Shown piece by piece: positions 44,887 to 52,692 of a stretch of 64,000 nt of DNA. The translations under genes were made by a program, and so were the position numbers. Numbering within the stretch: position 1 is the stretch's first letter; the number at the start of each line of letters is the position of its first letter. The notes below the pieces were generated by a model. The model was not told where the DNA came from, did not search any database, and saw nothing but the letters and a program-made list of their open reading frames with translations. This DNA is from Marinomonas atlantica (lineage in GTDB: Bacteria > Pseudomonadota > Gammaproteobacteria > Pseudomonadales > Marinomonadaceae): the NCBI RefSeq assembly GCF_001639725.1, contig NZ_LTAW01000006.1, forward strand, positions 124,001 through 188,000. Direction: 5' to 3'.

Positions 44887-45285
44887 TTAAATATTTTTTA
44901 TTGCAATACTATTATCGTCACCTAGCATAGCTTTTATTTTTTCTTGGTAGTTTTTTACAAGCCAAACCTGCCAATCATCCCTTTCAGAAAAAATCTCCCA
45001 TAATTCATCTTCAGTGGAATGATTTTTATATTGTTTAGCTGCTAAATACTCAGTAAATAGCAAACCACTAATTCTATCTTCCTCAGACCAATGGTTCACA
45101 TAATCAATCCATTTAGCCTGATCCTCAGATTCCAAAGGTATTACTGGATACTTTTTTTCGGCTTTAATTGAAAACTTCGCACAAGCTTTTTCAATATTTT
45201 CATATTCACTATCAATAACATACCAAAATGACCGCTCGACTTTAAGCGTTCCATCAATTTCCGAAGGACAAATATTTTCGTTCAT
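44887..45285 (-). CDS. Hypothetical acidic protein between methyltransferase and radical SAM genes
   Basis: 132 aa, cytosolic, rich in Glu, Asp, Lys and Trp. I recognise no domain. There is no leader-peptide/core layout of a ribosomally made peptide: the sequence is a normal mixed globular one, with WSEEDRISGLLFTEYLAAKQ in the middle and DDWQVWLVKNYQEKIKAM near the end, probably helical. It starts 3 bases after the radical SAM stop and ends 14 bases before the methyltransferase start, so the three genes form a unit. It may be a partner subunit of one of them. Confidence 0.6.
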   Translation of the reverse strand: MNENICPSEIDGTLKVERSFWYVIDSEYENIEKACAKFSIKAEKKYPVIPLESEDQAKWIDYVNHWSEEDRISGLLFTEYLAAKQYKNHSTEDELWEIFSERDDWQVWLVKNYQEKIKAMLGDDNSIAIKNI

Positions 45286-45288
45286 AGC

Positions 45289-46245
45289 TTACCAATACTC
45301 CACATTCCATTCGCTCATTTGAGGGTACTTATCAGCGTCTTTTTCGAATCGGTAACGATACTGTCTTAGAGCAATTCCTGTTTTTTCATAATATTGCTCG
45401 AAAACGACAGGGTTGTAATTCTCAGAATCACACATACACTTTCTATTCATACAAGGTAATGGACCTTCATTAAGCGCGAAGTCAACCTTATCAAGAACAT
45501 TCCCAAGCTTTATTTTCTTCGGCATACCACAGGAATATACGTCACCATTTTTAATATCTATAAACACAGATTTAAAACCAGCATTGCATAAGCCAGGTTT
45601 TATTGCATTTATCCAAAATTCATATTCATGTCGAGAAAAGCTTAGGTCTTTCAGTATACTTTTCTGTTTATCTGTATAGGCGTAGGGGTATTCCTGCCCT
45701 TGAAAAGAGCCAATAAAACCATTAATGGCAATAGGGATATTTAAATCAGATAATGAATCATATATAGATGGCAAGATGTAAACCAATGGAGGGTAAGCCA
45801 CTAAAACAATTGATACTGGCATTAATCCGTTCAAGTATCTAATAGTTCGCTCCCATTCCTCAACATTTTTAATCTCAGTGGGATGATATGATACGGTCAA
45901 AGCAACTTTTTCTAGGTTAAACCCTTCGAAAAATTTTTCATATTGTTTAATCGTAAACCCTAAATTCGTAATCAGATTAACGCCTTCAACATTTTCTTGA
46001 TTAGATAACCACCTTGCATCTTCCACAAGATCCTTACTAACAAAAAACTCACCCGCGGGCCCTAATCTAACATTTATCTTTCTATCAAGTGTGACCAAGT
46101 TCTCGAGAATTTTTCTATGATTTTCTCTATACGGCCACTTATACCTTACATTGTCTGCACCAACATCAGCAGTACAATAAGGACAATGAAAATTACACTG
46201 TCTAAAGTAATTAGGAAATCGGACCATTAATGTTTCATTATTCAT
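45289..46245 (-). CDS. Radical SAM protein
   Basis: 318 aa. The cluster motif is CNFHCPYC (C-x3-C-x2-C) at about residues 17-24, unusually close to the N-terminus, followed by VRLGPAGEFFVSKDL and LTVSYHPTEIKNVEEWER in the barrel. The C-terminal part has CGMP, LGNVL and a Cys-rich CMNRKCMCDSEN, as in enzymes with an auxiliary (SPASM-like) cluster. The reaction is unknown. Neighbours suggest a sugar-related or small-molecule modification. Low GC content (one 60-base line at 45001 in the adjoining gene counts 27% GC) points to a separate origin from the flanking genes. Confidence 0.8.
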   Translation of the reverse strand: MNNETLMVRFPNYFRQCNFHCPYCTADVGADNVRYKWPYRENHRKILENLVTLDRKINVRLGPAGEFFVSKDLVEDARWLSNQENVEGVNLITNLGFTIKQYEKFFEGFNLEKVALTVSYHPTEIKNVEEWERTIRYLNGLMPVSIVLVAYPPLVYILPSIYDSLSDLNIPIAINGFIGSFQGQEYPYAYTDKQKSILKDLSFSRHEYEFWINAIKPGLCNAGFKSVFIDIKNGDVYSCGMPKKIKLGNVLDKVDFALNEGPLPCMNRKCMCDSENYNPVVFEQYYEKTGIALRQYRYRFEKDADKYPQMSEWNVEYW

Positions 46246-46264
46246 ACATCACCTTATTTCCCCT

Positions 46265-47578
46265 TTATAAAAATTTTGAGCTAAGTAGCCGCTTAACCCA
46301 TTCAATATATTCGTGACCATTTTCAATCAGACTAGTTTGTACTGTAGCTTCCTCGAATATAGAATCAATGCTGCTAAATAAATCATTGACAATTGAGAAG
46401 TATTTAATCTGTTGATAACCAGAAAAGACTAAACCCGTTTCTCTATTCGCCTGCTCCATCAGGAAACAACCACACTGCAAGGCCTCTCTCACTTTCCCTT
46501 TACACTGTTCTCGAAATGAGTAGGTTTGAGTGTTGACTACAATTTTCGTGCGTCTTAATAACGCGGCGTACTCCGCTGTGGGCAGTGGATTGCGATTTTC
46601 ACCCGATACACCTCCGATATGATGAAAGCGGTCGCCATAGTGCTCTTTTAGTAAATCTATCCAATAACCTCTTTCGCCCACTCGACTGCCGAAAATAGCA
46701 ATATCGATATCTTTCTCGATTGCCGGATCATAATAAAACAAACTGGGATCAAACCAAGTGGGGTGAAAGATCACTCGTTCAGGATTGGGATGGCGGTCAT
46801 AGGGCGGCATTTGTTTATGCATTCGTTCGAGTCGTGTGCCATTAGAATTTTCAATGACAAGATCGGCGTAGCGTAGCACCTGACGCTCGTATTCGAGATA
46901 ACCTGAGTCTGTGTTTTCCTCATCATAATCCCACCAGATGGTTAAAATCTTAAGATCTGGAAGTTGCTGCTTTAATCTTAGAAAGAATTCTGCCGACAGG
47001 TTCTCTTTTACATGGGTAGGCGTATGCACTAACAACTTCGGCTGAAACGCGAGCACACGCTGCTCCAGTTCTTGCGCCCAAACATCGAGCCGTACTGACA
47101 TATAGTCATCACCATAGAGGCGGTGACACTCAATGTCAGGCAACAATACCGTTAGCTCCGACAAGATATTGGCTTCATAAGCACGGCTAGAAATGATCGT
47201 GTGCTGAGCATATTTAGGAATGTCTTTTGGCTCGATAATAGGCAGAGACTTTAGTGTTGTTCCCCATAAGTCTGAATTTTTATCGACGATGGCAACCACA
47301 TTCAGTATTGCTAGCTGGGGCCAATACTGTGTGGTGTGAGCTCCGGCGCCGTACACCACGACTGGCGCATCTCCGATTCGGGCTTTCGCCTGCTCAACAG
47401 AAGCACTAATGAGCTCCAAGCTATCGGTTTCGTCCCAGCCAAAATCATAGGTTTGCGTCTCTCCTATCAAGCCAGACTGAACCATAGGCTCACGCACTTC
47501 AAGCTTGCCAGCGGAGTCGTCATAGCACTTTGATTCGAAGCGATGGATCGCAAAAAAGGTTTTAGGTTGCTGCAACAT
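46265..47578 (-). CDS. Glycosyltransferase with N-terminal Rossmann-like domain (CgeB-type)
   Basis: 437 aa from the ATG at 47578; a TTG at 47584 would add two residues. The N-terminal third contains VVVYGAGAHTTQYWPQLA, a nucleotide-binding-like strand and loop, then PIIEPKDIPKY, like the domains that bind and adjust sugar nucleotides. The C-terminal two thirds follow the CgeB/GT-B pattern: EKDIDIAIFGSRVGERGYW, TKIVVNTQTYSFREQCKGKV and REALQCGCF, the donor-binding end of the fold. It likely transfers one of the sugars built by the operon. It overlaps the fucose-synthase-like gene by 17 bases. Confidence 0.72.
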   Translation of the reverse strand: MLQQPKTFFAIHRFESKCYDDSAGKLEVREPMVQSGLIGETQTYDFGWDETDSLELISASVEQAKARIGDAPVVVYGAGAHTTQYWPQLAILNVVAIVDKNSDLWGTTLKSLPIIEPKDIPKYAQHTIISSRAYEANILSELTVLLPDIECHRLYGDDYMSVRLDVWAQELEQRVLAFQPKLLVHTPTHVKENLSAEFFLRLKQQLPDLKILTIWWDYDEENTDSGYLEYERQVLRYADLVIENSNGTRLERMHKQMPPYDRHPNPERVIFHPTWFDPSLFYYDPAIEKDIDIAIFGSRVGERGYWIDLLKEHYGDRFHHIGGVSGENRNPLPTAEYAALLRRTKIVVNTQTYSFREQCKGKVREALQCGCFLMEQANRETGLVFSGYQQIKYFSIVNDLFSSIDSIFEEATVQTSLIENGHEYIEWVKRLLSSKFL

Positions 47579-48518
47579 AATCAAGATAATACCGATAAGT
47601 CTGCTTTAGACCGTCATTAAAAGAAGTCTCTGGACGCCAGTTATAGGCAAAACAGCGCTCGCTATCTAGCGCTTTATGGGGCATGCCATCGGGCTTATTA
47701 GTATCCCAATTGAGTGCACCTTGGTAGCCAACGATGTTGGCAATGGTTTCGCCCAATTCGCGTATGGAGATAGATTGTCCGCCCGCCAAGTTGATAGCTT
47801 CAGTACCTTGGTAATGCTCGACAAAATGCAGCATGCCTTGAGCTGCGTCCTCGATATAGAGAAACTCACGCGTTGGCGAGCCCGTTCCCCATAGTGTCAC
47901 TTCAGCTAAATCATTCTGTTTCGCTTGGTGGAAGCGATTGATCAGCGCCGGAATCACATGACCGCGCTCATCATCAAAATGATCACCTGGGCCATATAAA
48001 CTGGTCGGTACTAAAGTGAAAAAGCCTTTTCCATGCTGCGACGCATAATATTGAGTCAGGCGCATGGCTGCTAATTTGGCCGTAGCATAGGCTTCGTTGG
48101 TTGGCTCAAATGGCCCCGTTAGCAAGCTGTCTTCTCGCAAAGGTTGCTCTGCTTCACGGGGATAATAACAGTTGGATGCTAAGTTCATTAGACGGGTAGC
48201 GCCGTGCTCTGCGGAAGCGCGGATCACATTACTAGCGATCATCAAATTGTCATAGAGAAAATCGACTGGCAGGGTTCGATTAGCTTCGATGCCGCCCACT
48301 TTTGCTGCCGCCAGTAACACCACATCTGGTTTGTGATCTGCGATAAATTCATGGGTACGTTTTTGATCGCGTAAATCCAGCTCAGCTTTGCTTGCCGTGA
48401 TGGTTGTGACATCACGCTCAGACAAGGCGCGCACCAAGGCTTTTCCTACCAGCCCAGTATCACCGGCCACGTAAATACGTTTGCCGGTGAGGTCAAAATG
48501 CTTATCTTCAACCATCAT
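47562..48518 (-). CDS. GDP-L-fucose synthase-family epimerase/reductase (Fcl/ColC-like)
   Basis: 318-aa extended short-chain dehydrogenase. NADP motif VAGDTGLVGKALVRAL, then LLAAAKVGGIEANRTLPVDF, NLASNCYYPREAEQPLRED and EAYATAKLAAMRLTQYY (catalytic Ser, Tyr, Lys), PTSLYGPGDHFD and REFLYIEDAA. This pattern defines GDP-fucose synthase and its relative ColC, which epimerise and reduce GDP-4-keto-deoxysugars. Its partner two genes upstream is ColD-like, so a ColC-type role on a 3-deoxy-4-keto sugar is attractive. It shares one base with the preceding SDR gene (TAATG coupling). Confidence 0.85.
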   Translation of the reverse strand: MMVEDKHFDLTGKRIYVAGDTGLVGKALVRALSERDVTTITASKAELDLRDQKRTHEFIADHKPDVVLLAAAKVGGIEANRTLPVDFLYDNLMIASNVIRASAEHGATRLMNLASNCYYPREAEQPLREDSLLTGPFEPTNEAYATAKLAAMRLTQYYASQHGKGFFTLVPTSLYGPGDHFDDERGHVIPALINRFHQAKQNDLAEVTLWGTGSPTREFLYIEDAAQGMLHFVEHYQGTEAINLAGGQSISIRELGETIANIVGYQGALNWDTNKPDGMPHKALDSERCFAYNWRPETSFNDGLKQTYRYYLDYVAAT

Positions 48519-49456
48519 TAGACATTCGAAAATTTTGCATTAGAGATCATACGGTAACCTTTGATCAGCTCCGCAATGCCCTGATCCAATGAGTGATCTG
48601 GCATGTATCCCGTCGCTTCAATCTTGTCGTTTGAAACAATGTAATCACGTTTATCAGGATCTTCACCAATAGGTGCTTCTAAGAATGTAAAACCAGGTAC
48701 TTGCTGTTGAATGCGTCGGCACAGCTCCATTTTCGACAAGTTCGCATCCGATAGACCGACGTTGTAGGCTTCGCCGTGCATGGTGTCAAAATTCTCAAGA
48801 CCATGTACAAAGGCTTTTGCCACATCGCGGATATGAATGTAGTTACGCTTAAAGTGCGACTCAAACAATACTAATGCACGGTCTTTCACTGCGCGGTAGA
48901 CAAAGTCGTTAACCAATAAATCCAAACGCATACGTGCGGAAAAACCAAATACAGTTGCTAGACGAAAGCTAATCGCTGAGCCATGCTCTAATACTGCTTG
49001 TTCCGCTTCTACTTTGGATTTGCCATATAAACTAATTGGCCGTAGTGGTGATTCTTCAGTACAAAATTTACCTGATTCTCCAATGCCGTAGCCGCTATTG
49101 GTAATCGGCATTAGGATTCGCTGATCTTTACTGAGTAGTTTCGTCAACATCACCACGGCATCACGGTTTGTGGTCACAGTACCAATTTGATCACGGTCAC
49201 ATAACGGAGCACCGACCAGCGCCGCTAATGGCACGACCACATCGGCATCTTTCGCCAAACGCTTCATGGTAGCTTCATCTCGAGCATCACCGCGCTCAAC
49301 ATTAAAATTGGGGTGCGCAACCACTGCGTTTAAAGAGTCTTGGCCAAACATAAAGTTATCTAACACGGTCACTTTATGACCCAACTCCAGAAACTTAGGC
49401 ACCATTGTGGTACCTAAGTAACCCGCGCCACCCGTGACTAAAATATGTTGTGACAT
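48518..49456 (-). CDS. NAD-dependent epimerase/dehydratase family protein
   Basis: 312-aa extended short-chain dehydrogenase. NAD motif VTGGAGYLGTTMVPKFLELG, VPLAALVGAPLCDRD, catalytic ITNSGYGIGESG and the Tyr-x3-Lys in ISLYGKSKVEAEQ, and KRNYIHIRDVAKAFVHGL. It belongs to the nucleotide-sugar epimerase/reductase group but is not a Gmd- or PseB-type dehydratase by its motifs. It may reduce or epimerise the keto sugar after the ColD-like or E1 step. It lies between the ColD-like gene (2-base gap) and the Fcl-like gene (1-base overlap). Confidence 0.85.
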   Translation of the reverse strand: MSQHILVTGGAGYLGTTMVPKFLELGHKVTVLDNFMFGQDSLNAVVAHPNFNVERGDARDEATMKRLAKDADVVVPLAALVGAPLCDRDQIGTVTTNRDAVVMLTKLLSKDQRILMPITNSGYGIGESGKFCTEESPLRPISLYGKSKVEAEQAVLEHGSAISFRLATVFGFSARMRLDLLVNDFVYRAVKDRALVLFESHFKRNYIHIRDVAKAFVHGLENFDTMHGEAYNVGLSDANLSKMELCRRIQQQVPGFTFLEAPIGEDPDKRDYIVSNDKIEATGYMPDHSLDQGIAELIKGYRMISNAKFSNV

Positions 49457-49458
49457 GC

Positions 49459-50634
49459 TTATAACTCCTTCGCAGCGTTGTCGAGAACGTCTTTTAATAA
49501 ATGTAATTCTTTACTCAGATCAAATGCGTGGTTGCCCACAAAAAAGCCGTAGTCGTGTGCGATATGGGCATTCACAACCGGAGTCGCTTCCGAATAATCG
49601 TAATACTTGATGACATCGTGTTTTAGGAAGCTACCACCCGTAATGATACGGAAGCCAATTTTCGCTTCGGTCAACGCCGCAAAAATCGCTTTACGGTCTA
49701 AATTCATTTCTGGATTCAGAATAATAGTAAAGCAGAAACAAGAGCTCTTGCCGTTCTCTGTTTGAATAATGAAGCGCTCATCATTGCCAAACAGCTCTTG
49801 AAACAAGGCCCAGTTCTTCCGTCGCTCTTCAGTGAACGCTGGAAGCTTCTTCAACTGCTCCAGACCCGCTGCGGCGTTTAACTCAGTTGGACGAACGTTG
49901 TAACCAGGCAAAATAAAGCGGTAAGCTTCAAACAAGTCTTCGCCTTTACGATCATATAACAGCGAATCTTCGGGCAAGTCACGTGTCCAGCCGTGGGCAC
50001 GTAGGCAACGACAAAGCTGATACAGCTCTTCGTCGTCCGTTAGAATCATGCCGCCTTCCATCGTCGAAATATGATGGGAGAAGAAAAAACTAAAAGTGTT
50101 TAAGTCGCCATAAGTACCCGCTTTTTTACCGTGTAGCTCCGCATCCATGGATTCACAGTTATCTTCCATGAAGTACAGATTATGACGATCTGCTACATCA
50201 CGCATCACATCTAACGCTGCTGGATTACCCAAGATGCTAACGCCCAAGATCATTTTTGTCCCAGGTGTAATCGCTGCTTCAATCAAAGCGGGATCCATAT
50301 TCAAGCTTTCTAGCGCGATATCAACAAAACGAACTTTAAGCCCATACTGTTGTAGCGGATGATAAGTCGTTGCCCAACTTAGCGCAGGTACGAGAACTTC
50401 GTCACCACGCTGTAGCGGGTTATCTTTTTTGAAAAATAACGCAGCAATGGCAATTAAGTTAGCAGACGAGCCAGAGTTCACCATAATGCCGTATTGTTTG
50501 TTGTGATAGGCAGCAAACTTTTGTTCAAACTCGGCAACGCGAGGCCCCATGGTAAAGAAGCCTGAATCCATAACGGTTTGCAGGGCATCTAGCTCTTCCT
50601 GCCCCCAAGTCGGAGCCGCTAAATCGTATGACAT
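49459..50634 (-). CDS. ColD-like PLP-dependent sugar 3-dehydratase (His in place of the Schiff-base Lys)
   Basis: 391 aa, DegT/DnrJ/EryC1 fold. PLP-phosphate helix NSGSSANLIAIAAL, cofactor Asp158 in FMEDNCES, and FSFFFSHHISTMEGGM, where the residue that is Lys in aminotransferases is His187. The same change marks GDP-4-keto-6-deoxymannose 3-dehydratase (ColD) and RfbH/E1-type dehydrases, which remove the C3 hydroxyl instead of adding an amine. The following LRAHGWTRDLP and FILPGYNVRPTELNAAAGLE also look ColD-like rather than RfbH-like. No Cys cluster of RfbH type was seen. The start codon overlaps the E1 beta stop by one base. Expected product: a 3-deoxy-4-keto nucleotide sugar. Confidence 0.82.
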   Translation of the reverse strand: MSYDLAAPTWGQEELDALQTVMDSGFFTMGPRVAEFEQKFAAYHNKQYGIMVNSGSSANLIAIAALFFKKDNPLQRGDEVLVPALSWATTYHPLQQYGLKVRFVDIALESLNMDPALIEAAITPGTKMILGVSILGNPAALDVMRDVADRHNLYFMEDNCESMDAELHGKKAGTYGDLNTFSFFFSHHISTMEGGMILTDDEELYQLCRCLRAHGWTRDLPEDSLLYDRKGEDLFEAYRFILPGYNVRPTELNAAAGLEQLKKLPAFTEERRKNWALFQELFGNDERFIIQTENGKSSCFCFTIILNPEMNLDRKAIFAALTEAKIGFRIITGGSFLKHDVIKYYDYSEATPVVNAHIAHDYGFFVGNHAFDLSKELHLLKDVLDNAAKEL

Positions 50635-51698
50635 TAAAAAGGTCCCTTAAATTGAGTTTGATAAGCCAATTGGCACTGATCATCAGCAGGTACCCAGTCT
50701 TGCTTACCTGAAGCAAGTTGGTAAGCCGTGATCGCTATCGTTTTTGGATTTGGGTAGAAGGCATCTTCTAGTGAAGGTGTTGTGGGGCAGGTGGTAGGAG
50801 CAAAGCCCATACGCTTAACGGCAGGTTTTACCGAGATATTTTCACTCTCAGCCACACGCGCCACGATTTCTGCCGAAAAGCCGCAGTTTAACCACGCGTT
50901 ATCCACTACCAATAGCTTGCCTGTTTTAGCGACAGACGCCTCAATGGTGTCGAAGTCCAACGGTGAGATCGTAACCGGATCGATCACTTCCGCCTCAATG
51001 CCTTGTTCTGCTAGCAACTCAGCGGCACGCATAGCTTCCATCACCATATTGGAAACGCCGACAATGGTAATGTCATTACCTTCACGCAACACACGAGCTT
51101 TGCCAAACTCTACTGTATAAGGCTCCTCTGGCACATATGCTTCCGTACCGTACAGTAGACGATGCTCCATGATGAGCACTGGATTATTATCGCGAACTGC
51201 CTGCATCGTTAAGCCTTTGGCATCATAAGCGTTAGATGGTGCCACAACCTTCATGCCAGGAACATGAGCAAACATGGAGTGTAGACCTTGTGAATGTTGC
51301 GCGCCCTGCCCCCATGATTTACCAATCATGGTTCGGATCACTAATGGCACTTGTACGGTACCGCCATACATGTAATGGCTTTTCGCAGCAATGTTCACCA
51401 GCTGATTCATACACAGCATTAAGAAATCCATGCGGATGTGTACATGTATTGGACGTTGGCCTGCCATCGCGGCACCAATGGCTACCCCCGTCATCGCATC
51501 TTCTGACAATGGTGTGGTGAATACTCGCTCAGGGCCAAACTTTTCAACAAGGCCTTTTGTGGAGCCTTGAATGCCACGATGGTCATCAATGTCCAAGCCC
51601 ATCATAAAGACACTACTGTCTGCATCCATGGCTTGCTCTGCGCCCTCGCGCAGTGCGTCAAAATACTTGAGTAAACGTGAGGTGTTAGGCGTAGACAT
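50634..51698 (-). CDS. 2-oxoacid dehydrogenase E1 beta / transketolase C-like subunit
   Basis: 354 aa from the ATG at 51698, which has GAGGA about 10 bases upstream; the longer frame from 51896 runs antiparallel in meaning through the alpha gene and is not coding. It shows the beta-subunit marks PLSEDAMTGVAIGAAMAGQR, HIRMDFLMLCMNQLVNIAAK, WGQGAQHSQGLHSMFAHVPG and DPVTISPLDFDTIEASV. In ordinary E1 this subunit pairs with alpha to bind thiamine diphosphate. No E2 or E3 gene is near, so an oxidative dehydrogenase complex is unlikely; a two-carbon transfer to a sugar is the better guess. Confidence 0.85.
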   Translation of the reverse strand: MSTPNTSRLLKYFDALREGAEQAMDADSSVFMMGLDIDDHRGIQGSTKGLVEKFGPERVFTTPLSEDAMTGVAIGAAMAGQRPIHVHIRMDFLMLCMNQLVNIAAKSHYMYGGTVQVPLVIRTMIGKSWGQGAQHSQGLHSMFAHVPGMKVVAPSNAYDAKGLTMQAVRDNNPVLIMEHRLLYGTEAYVPEEPYTVEFGKARVLREGNDITIVGVSNMVMEAMRAAELLAEQGIEAEVIDPVTISPLDFDTIEASVAKTGKLLVVDNAWLNCGFSAEIVARVAESENISVKPAVKRMGFAPTTCPTTPSLEDAFYPNPKTIAITAYQLASGKQDWVPADDQCQLAYQTQFKGPF

Positions 51699-52635
51699 AA
51701 TTGTATAATTCCTCAGGTGCAGGGAATGGACTCTGTTCGGCAAACTCGACAGCAGCCTGAATTCTAGCTTCAACATCTTGATCAATCTGAGCTTTTTCTT
51801 TTGCATCAAGACTTTGACCAAGGGCCACATAAACGTCTTTAGCACGCCACTGCTCACCTTCTTCGAGACTACGATAGCCTTGATCGTAATCTTCACAAGG
51901 CCCTACATGTTCGTACCAACGATGGGTATGACACTCGATAAAGGCAGGGCCTGCCCCTGAACGCATGTCATCGATAACCTTACCTACATGCTCGTGAATA
52001 GCTAAAACATTGGGCTCTAAAAAGCGTGTAGCCGGAATACCATAGGTGGCAATACGTTCCGTTAACGTATCGGCGGCCCAACGTTTATAGAGCGGCTCAT
52101 GAATAGCAAGTCGGTTATTTTCTACAACAAATAAAATCGGCAACTTGTGTAATGCGGCAAAGTTTATACTTTCGCTAAAGCAACCCTCTTCAGTTGAACC
52201 GTCCCCCATAAAAGCCACCACTACATCGTTGCGGCGCTGCTGCTTGATCGCGAGTGCGTGACCGACTGCAACAGGAATCCCAGTGCCTACTACAGCAGAC
52301 ATACCGATAACACCTTTACTGGCCTCAACTAAGTGCATAGAGCCAGCTCGGCCTTGTGCGCACCCTGTCTTTTTACCATAAAGCTCTGCCATCATGCTGT
52401 TTAAATCACCACCCTTGGCGAGATACACCCCATGACCGCGGTAAGTGCCTGCGGCGTAATCCGTCTCACGCAAGTGATCAATGACCGCTGCAGCAATGTA
52501 TTCTTGACCTATCGCTAAATGAACAGGGCTTTTAATTTTATCCGAGGGATAGATTTCAGAGATGACTTCTTCCGCTCTACGAACCAGAGCAATGGAGGCA
52601 TAAAGTCGTGCTTCCAATGATGAATACTCGGTCAT
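51685..52635 (-). CDS. 2-oxoacid dehydrogenase E1 alpha-like subunit (thiamine diphosphate)
   Basis: 316 aa. The thiamine-diphosphate motif begins VVAFMGDGSTEEGCFSESIN and ends FVVENN (GDG...N), and YRGHGVYLAKGGDLNSMMAE, GCAQGRAGSMHL and ECHTHRWYEHVGP are typical of E1 alpha of the pyruvate/acetoin type. The paired beta subunit starts before its stop (14-base overlap). Homologous pairs in some natural-product clusters attach a two-carbon unit from pyruvate to a keto sugar. With ColD-like and SDR neighbours that function is plausible, but acyl-aldehyde chemistry with the LuxCE neighbours is an alternative. Confidence 0.87.
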   Translation of the reverse strand: MTEYSSLEARLYASIALVRRAEEVISEIYPSDKIKSPVHLAIGQEYIAAAVIDHLRETDYAAGTYRGHGVYLAKGGDLNSMMAELYGKKTGCAQGRAGSMHLVEASKGVIGMSAVVGTGIPVAVGHALAIKQQRRNDVVVAFMGDGSTEEGCFSESINFAALHKLPILFVVENNRLAIHEPLYKRWAADTLTERIATYGIPATRFLEPNVLAIHEHVGKVIDDMRSGAGPAFIECHTHRWYEHVGPCEDYDQGYRSLEEGEQWRAKDVYVALGQSLDAKEKAQIDQDVEARIQAAVEFAEQSPFPAPEELYNYVYA

Positions 52636-52692
52636 GATTAACCTCTTTATCGTGTCATAACCAACGTAACGGCCTGACTTTATGTTTCTAAA

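Noticed and set aside
44887..45285. RiPP precursor peptide for the neighbouring radical SAM enzyme
   Set aside because: At 132 aa with mixed globular composition and no leader/core or repeat layout, it does not look like a precursor.
51699..51896. 66-residue N-terminal extension of the E1 beta frame
   Set aside because: It lies inside the E1 alpha gene; basic, low-complexity content; the ATG at 51698 has a good ribosome-binding site and family-like N-terminus.
50634..52635. Housekeeping pyruvate or acetoin dehydrogenase operon
   Set aside because: No lipoyl E2, E3 or acetoin accessory gene nearby; the pair is translationally coupled to a sugar 3-dehydratase.
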